From assembly GCA_018659505.1 (NCBI GenBank), contig JABJMI010000630.1:1-10072 (forward strand): a stretch of 10,072 nucleotides of DNA, given 5' to 3'. The translations under genes and the position numbers were made by a program. This document shows, in pieces, positions 6,149 through 10,072 of this stretch. Origin of the DNA: Planctomicrobium sp. Its GTDB lineage: Bacteria > Planctomycetota > Planctomycetia > Planctomycetales > Planctomycetaceae. The first letter of the stretch is position 1; every line of letters starts with the position of its first letter. The notes under the pieces were generated by a model. It saw nothing but the letters and a program-made list of their open reading frames with translations, made no database searches and was not told the origin of the DNA.

Positions 6149-6958
6149 TTACATATCAAAAGCATCAAGCGGAGGACCGCCCATGACGTGATAACCGGAG
6201 TCAACGTGCATGATCTCTCCGCTAATCCCGCTCGCATTGCTACTCAGTAGGAACGCTGCCGCTTTTCCAACTTCTTCAGCTGTGATGTTTCTACGAAGTG
6301 GAGAGAAGGTTTCGTAGAGCTTGAACATCTTCTTGATGTCACCGACTCCGCTGGCACTGACAGTTCGCACTGGACCAGCACTGACCGCGTTGACTCGTAC
6401 TCCTTCTGGTCCCAATTCGTGAGCTAAATAGGTCACAGCACTTTCGAGAGCAGCTTTGCACAAGCCCATCAGGTTGTAACCAGGGATGACAGTCTCTCCA
6501 CCGAGATAGCTGAGGGTGAGAACACTTCCACCTTCGTTAAGCAATGGCTTCGCGCGACCTGTCATGGCGATCAGGCTGTAAGCACTAATTTCCATAGAGA
6601 GTTTGAATCCATCACGGCTGACGTCGTACACGGGGCCAGTTAAGTCCGCTGGAGGAGCAAATGCAACACTGTGCAAGACGAAATCAATCTTGCCGAATTC
6701 TTCTTCGGTCTTCTTGAAGACAGCGTCCAGGTCTTCGTCTTTAGTGACGTCACAGGGCATGACAAACTTGGCACCATGCGGATCAACGAGCTTACGAACT
6801 TTGTTTTCGTTTTTCGGGCGGGCAGCGTCTCTATCTGGGAGGTGAGTGAACCCAATCTCCGCACCTTCTTTGAATAATTCCTGAGTAATCGCCCATGCGA
6901 TTGAATGGTCATTCGCGATCCCGACGACCAACCCTTTTTTACCTTCAAATATACCCAT
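6149..6958 (-). CDS. fabI: enoyl-[acyl-carrier-protein] reductase (NADH)
   Basis: FabI reduces trans-2-enoyl-ACP to acyl-ACP, the last step of each fatty-acid elongation cycle, in the cytoplasm as a tetramer. From MGIFEGKK the product is 269 residues, close to E. coli FabI (262). It has a Rossmann nucleotide site [17 protein letters not shown] (9-25), a HSVAFAP segment (96-102), the catalytic pair in SYLGG and [12 protein letters not shown] (Tyr151, Tyr161, Lys168; Tyr-x6-Lys), and [12 protein letters not shown] (194-205) leading to the substrate loop. The position of E. coli Gly93 is Ala99, as in many other bacteria. The frame stays open to 7054, adding 32 residues that resemble nothing in the family, so I place the start at 6958. 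There is only a weak A/G-rich site upstream of that ATG. Confidence 0.95.
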   Translation of the reverse strand: MGIFEGKKGLVVGIANDHSIAWAITQELFKEGAEIGFTHLPDRDAARPKNENKVRKLVDPHGAKFVMPCDVTKDEDLDAVFKKTEEEFGKIDFVLHSVAFAPPADLTGPVYDVSRDGFKLSMEISAYSLIAMTGRAKPLLNEGGSVLTLSYLGGETVIPGYNLMGLCKAALESAVTYLAHELGPEGVRVNAVSAGPVRTVSASGVGDIKKMFKLYETFSPLRRNITAEEVGKAAAFLLSSNASGISGEIMHVDSGYHVMGGPPLDAFDM

Positions 6959-7065
6959 TGCACTACTTTCTTTTGAAATATCAACGCCAGCGTTAACTCT
7001 AAAACAGAAGTGAAGTCTTCTTACCTTCTGGCGAGCTAACTCCGGAAAACTCACTCTGATACCGC

Positions 7066-7094
7066 AAAATATCGGAGTTTCGGCTCAGCTTCAA
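7066..7094 (-). promoter_or_regulatory. candidate sigma-70 promoter for fabI
   Basis: On the minus strand TTGAAG (7089-7094) and TATTTT (7066-7071) are 17 bases apart, each matching four of six consensus bases. It would start RNA near 7059, leaving a leader of about 100 bases. If correct, the 32-residue upstream extension of fabI would still be transcribed, so this does not decide the start. Weak evidence. Confidence 0.25.
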
Positions 7095-7124
7095 TCGGGT
7101 TAGCAAAATAGAGTGCCTATCAAT

Positions 7125-7158
7125 AAAAAAAGTCCGGAGAAGCAACGCCTCTCCGGAC
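7125..7158 (-). terminator. intrinsic terminator of the DUF3352-like gene
   Basis: GTCCGGAGA (7132-7140) pairs perfectly with TCTCCGGAC (7150-7158) around a nine-base loop. On the minus strand the stem is followed by seven T. It lies 24 bases past the stop codon at 7182 and separates this gene from fabI. Confidence 0.92.
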
Positions 7159-7181
7159 CATAGATTAAGATCAAAGTTGAC

Positions 7182-8945
7182 TTATTCCTGAGGTTTTAAG
7201 CCGAACTGAACTGAGAAGGCACCCTTTTCAACAGGCATCAGATAGCCAAATGAAGGTGTGAAGTATTTTTCAATCTTCTCAAATGGCGGTAGAACAGAGA
7301 AGTCGAAATCACCTTCGACAGCAGAATCGAATTCACCGTTACGTAATGCTTCGTAGGGAGCACGAAGTTGAGTCGCGGGTGATTGATAGCTAAGCATCGA
7401 CATCTGTTCTGGCAAATGTGCTTTCGCTTGTTTGTAATCCGCAGAGTCAATCAATGCTGGACCATCAGATTTGCCAGCGATTGTGTTGCTTAAGCCTTCT
7501 GCTGAGGAGGCGATGAAGATCTGCTTATCCTGAATGGTCAACGAAATTTCTTTGCCGTCAGGAGACGAAAAGACAATGACGCGATTCCCTCGAACCTGCT
7601 GTTCTTCAACATCATCAGTTGTTTTCATCGCAGCTTCGATCAACTTCCAGGCTTTGTCTTCATCAGTCACTCCGATGGAAGCGGCAAATTTAAGATCAAG
7701 CTCTGGTTCGGGTCCAAGTGCTTCGATTTCCTGAATCATAAAACCTTCCATCTTCCCTGATAGAACATCAATGATGTCTTTTTTGATGTGCAGATTTTCT
7801 TGATTTGCCTGGCGAGTTAAATCGGTGATCTGTCGATTGAATGATCCAGGACCAAGAAATCCATCATACACCGATTCAACCGCTTCGTAAGCACCGGCGA
7901 TGTTCCAGTCTAAGCCGAAGTATTGAGTTGCATCCGCTGGAACCCAGGTGGGTGGACCAGTAAGAGTCGGTCGCAATTCGAACATTTTCAGCATCCCCGT
8001 CGCTGGACGTTCGACGTAGACCATCGATTTTGAAATCAAATTGAAATCTTCGGCATCAACTTCCATAGCTGACCCAGTCGCCTTGAGGCGATTCAACCCT
8101 AAAGTCGGCAAGTACAATGGAACAAGATTCACAAACGGTTTCGCTTGTGGCACGAGACCCAATCCGGCAGTGGCAAGACCAATTGGATTGAAGAACGTGA
8201 CCATATCTGGTGTTGAACCATCAGTCGTGGCACATTGTTCGAGAATGGCAGCGTAGAGTTCATCGTTCGCGAAAGTCTGCTCATTCTTGCCGTCCCAGCG
8301 ATCCAGAACAGATTCAACAAGACTCAAAGAAGAAGCAACAACCAGATGACCATCTTTGCGGAAATATGAGATGTCGACAGTTTGGTAATCCGGATGCTCA
8401 GTCTCGATAGTGAAGACTGAAATTTCTGTCCCAGCGTATTCTTCAGTCGATTTGACGAGTTCAGTCCCCTTTTCGATCTCAGCTTCTAACCTGCTGAGTA
8501 GTTTCCCGAGGATGTCATCATGATCTCCATATTCCATCATGGCGACAACGCCTAGTGGAGCACCGATGGGACGCAAGACTGCGAAGCTGGCATCGCCTGC
8601 GAACAGTGCGACAAGGTCACTGAGAGGCATTCCCAGTTCTTCTTCAATTTTCTGAATTCCGTCGCTCGCTTCAGCTTCGAATTTTTCGATCAATTGCACA
8701 CGAAACTCTTCGAGTTCCGGTCCATTGATCAATTGCCCGTAAGAGGTGTTCTTGAATGCTTCATAAGTGCCAGGAATATCTGGAGTGGAGCTATAGAGCA
8801 GAACTCCCGGTGGTAGTCGTTGATCCGAACGGACTTTCTCTTGAGCAAGCAGCGAAGTTGTTAATAAACTGAGAGTCACAAAGCTGAACAGAAACGAAGT
8901 TTTCGCAATGTTGAAATCGGTAAAGCGATGATTTCTAAAAAACAT
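7182..8945 (-). CDS. exported protein with two DUF3352-like modules, function unknown
   Basis: A 587-residue protein of no known function. A hydrophobic segment (FLFSFVTLSLLTTSLLA) with a likely cut at LLA-QE near residue 34 marks it as exported. Two similar modules follow. The first (about 45-240) starts PPGVLLYSS and includes GTYEAFKNTSYG and HLVVASSLSLVESVL (200-214). The second (about 332-515) starts PTWVPADATQYFGLDW and includes GAYEAVESVYDG and QIFIASSAEGLSNTI (475-489). Both end with a DxxY segment (ANDELYAAI; DSADYKQAKAHL). This layout, with a hydrophobic middle stretch (252-285), resembles DUF3352 proteins of planctomycetes and cyanobacteria; the link is inference. AAGGA (8953-8957) stands seven bases before the ATG. 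It follows the M29 peptidase gene by 98 bases and ends at a strong terminator. Confidence 0.82.
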   Translation of the reverse strand: MFFRNHRFTDFNIAKTSFLFSFVTLSLLTTSLLAQEKVRSDQRLPPGVLLYSSTPDIPGTYEAFKNTSYGQLINGPELEEFRVQLIEKFEAEASDGIQKIEEELGMPLSDLVALFAGDASFAVLRPIGAPLGVVAMMEYGDHDDILGKLLSRLEAEIEKGTELVKSTEEYAGTEISVFTIETEHPDYQTVDISYFRKDGHLVVASSLSLVESVLDRWDGKNEQTFANDELYAAILEQCATTDGSTPDMVTFFNPIGLATAGLGLVPQAKPFVNLVPLYLPTLGLNRLKATGSAMEVDAEDFNLISKSMVYVERPATGMLKMFELRPTLTGPPTWVPADATQYFGLDWNIAGAYEAVESVYDGFLGPGSFNRQITDLTRQANQENLHIKKDIIDVLSGKMEGFMIQEIEALGPEPELDLKFAASIGVTDEDKAWKLIEAAMKTTDDVEEQQVRGNRVIVFSSPDGKEISLTIQDKQIFIASSAEGLSNTIAGKSDGPALIDSADYKQAKAHLPEQMSMLSYQSPATQLRAPYEALRNGEFDSAVEGDFDFSVLPPFEKIEKYFTPSFGYLMPVEKGAFSVQFGLKPQE

Positions 8946-8952
8946 TCATAAA

Positions 8953-8957
8953 TCCTT
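8953..8957 (-). promoter_or_regulatory. Shine-Dalgarno site of the DUF3352-like gene
   Basis: AAGGA on the minus strand, seven bases before the ATG at 8943-8945. It settles the start, because a second ATG at 8947-8949 lies in another frame and meets a stop within five codons. Confidence 0.6.
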
Positions 8958-9021
8958 AGTGATATTAAACAATAGATATGAGCAGATAGCTTGTTTTACT
9001 CTCAATCCTAAACTCTCAACC

Positions 9022-9034
9022 GAGGCAAAGCCTC
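9022..9034 (-). other. short hairpin after the aminopeptidase gene
   Basis: GAGGC-AAA-GCCTC, a five-base-pair stem nine bases past the stop codon at 9044. There is no T run, so it may be a 3'-end stabiliser or chance. The next gene downstream begins at 8945. Confidence 0.3.
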
Positions 9035-9043
9035 TCCAGTAAC

Positions 9044-10072
9044 TTACCCCAAACCTTCATTGAGTGGTTGCAACTGTTCTGGAAGAAATCGGCCATTCTC
9101 ACGAATAAGTTTTCCATCGAACCAGATTTCTCCTCCACCATATTCCGGTGTTTGAATGAGAACAAGATCCCAATGGACACGACTTCGATTGCCGTTGTCT
9201 GCACTATCATAGGCATTCCCCGGCGTCAGGTGCATCGATCCGCCAATTTTTTCGTCAAATAATGTGTCTAGCATCGGGTGTTTCACGCGATTATTGCAGC
9301 CCATCGACCACTCCCCGATGTAGCGTGCTCCATCATCGGTATCGAGAATTTCATTGAGCCGTTCCGTCTGTCCTGTACAACTCGCATCGATGATCTTGCC
9401 ATCTTTGAACTCGAAGCGAATGTTCTCGAAGATCGTCCCCTGATAGCGTGAACCTGCGTTGTACTGAATGACACCGTTCAAGCTGTCCTTAATCGGAGCC
9501 GTAAAGACTTCTCCATCCGGGATATTTCTCCCACCAGAGCAAGGAATAACAGGAATGTCTTTGATGGAGAACTTGAGATCCGTACCCGGGCTTTTGATGT
9601 GAACTTGATCAGTCGCCAGCATTAATTCTTTAAGCGGTTCTTGATTCTTCCCCATCGCTGCGTAGTCTGCAGTGCAGACATCGAAGAAGAACTCCTCGAA
9701 CGCGGGGGTACTCATTCGAGCAGACTGAGCCATCGAGTGAGTCGGATACCGTAGCACCACCCATTTCGTTTTTGGAACGCGAGTATCGATGTGAACCGGC
9801 TGCCAGACATGCTTCGTCATCAAATCCATCTGCTGACCGGGAACGTCAGCGAACTGATCACTATTGGCAGCACCCCGAATCCCGACATAGGCATCCATTT
9901 GTTGCATCGCATGAGTTTCAAGCTCACCCATCAACCCCAGCGAAGCAGCATCACCAGACGCATACAGCGAGCGTAAAATCTCGTTGTTCTTCCAGGAAAC
10001 AATCGGCAACCCGCCCACACGTCTCGCCTCTTCGACGAGTGCACAAACCAGATTCGGCTCCGGCAAATCGAA
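9044..10072 (-). CDS. M29-family metallo-aminopeptidase, N terminus outside the window
   Basis: M29 enzymes (AmpS, AmpT, PepS) remove N-terminal residues from peptides with two bound metal ions in the cytoplasm. The frame is open to the right edge (…FDLPEPNLV), so the gene starts beyond 10072; 342 residues are visible, and perhaps 25-60 are missing. All six metal or catalytic residues seem present (numbered from the edge): Glu188 in NIPDGEVFTAP, Glu254 in YIGEWSMG (66 apart, as in AmpT), His281 and Tyr288 in GSMHLTPGNAY, and His300 and Asp302 in RVHWDLV. The loop between Tyr288 and His300 is about 12 residues, against about 23 in AmpT, as in shorter members of the family. A TTG at 10066 is not a credible start. 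The DUF3352-like gene follows. Confidence 0.93.
   Translation of the reverse strand, partial: FDLPEPNLVCALVEEARRVGGLPIVSWKNNEILRSLYASGDAASLGLMGELETHAMQQMDAYVGIRGAANSDQFADVPGQQMDLMTKHVWQPVHIDTRVPKTKWVVLRYPTHSMAQSARMSTPAFEEFFFDVCTADYAAMGKNQEPLKELMLATDQVHIKSPGTDLKFSIKDIPVIPCSGGRNIPDGEVFTAPIKDSLNGVIQYNAGSRYQGTIFENIRFEFKDGKIIDASCTGQTERLNEILDTDDGARYIGEWSMGCNNRVKHPMLDTLFDEKIGGSMHLTPGNAYDSADNGNRSRVHWDLVLIQTPEYGGGEIWFDGKLIRENGRFLPEQLQPLNEGLG

Noticed and set aside
6149..6958. Ala at the E. coli Gly93 position of FabI as a triclosan-resistance mark
   Set aside because: Ala at this place is normal in many sensitive FabI proteins, such as that of Staphylococcus aureus, so it does not by itself indicate resistance.
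6640..6984. 114-codon minus-strand frame inside fabI
   Set aside because: Same strand as fabI but another frame; the fabI frame carries all catalytic motifs and this one is Ser/Lys-rich without a family.
10064..10066. TTG as the start of the M29 aminopeptidase
   Set aside because: The frame continues upstream to the window edge and the family N-terminal segment is incomplete, so the true start is outside.
1..10072. CRISPR array, tRNA, rRNA, transposase, toxin-antitoxin pair, or a defence system
   Set aside because: No regularly spaced repeats, cloverleaf or rRNA-like sequence, or matching gene pairs were seen on either strand.

Overview
The window looks like a piece of a Planctomycetota chromosome, probably from the Planctomycetales. 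This is inferred from four things: moderate G+C, long secreted proteins with no familiar domain, a dihydroorotase of the '[10 protein letters not shown]' type, and genes in short, loosely spaced clusters. No rRNA, tRNA, CRISPR array, phage gene or transposase is visible. It is mostly ordinary housekeeping DNA with one conspicuous repeat element. I do not see a new multi-gene system.

Left part, minus strand. The window opens with the N-terminal 129 codons of an exported SppA/S49-type peptidase (1-387). A 600-base spacer follows, holding a compact fold-back element (589-882). Its two arms carry matching REP-like hairpins and a 9-bp direct repeat flanks it, so it resembles a small non-autonomous mobile element. 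A 36-bp perfect palindrome with an A/T tail (987-1022) closes the next transcript. That transcript is read right to left and carries RNase PH (rph, to 2943) and then an exported protein with two SPOR-like repeats (from 2088).

Middle part, plus strand. A divergent promoter region (2944-3233) carries a 16-bp perfect palindrome. It leads into a possible small Arg-rich protein, a single-domain STAS protein (SpoIIAA-like, with the phospho-site serine kept) and, 14 bases later, a class I dihydroorotase for pyrimidine synthesis. This unit meets an opposing one in a 317-base convergent spacer.

Right part, minus strand throughout. Reading right to left there is an M29 metallo-aminopeptidase (5' end outside the window) and then a 587-residue exported protein built from two DUF3352-like modules, ended by a strong intrinsic terminator (7125-7158). 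FabI enoyl-ACP reductase and a cysteine hydrolase of the isochorismatase superfamily come next. A G-quadruplex-capable tract sits six bases past the hydrolase stop codon.

The genes do not form one pathway. They cover RNA 3'-end maturation, pyrimidine and fatty-acid synthesis, protein turnover and envelope or secreted functions. Two starts should probably move inward from the longest reading frame: fabI to 6958 and the SPOR-like gene to 2088.
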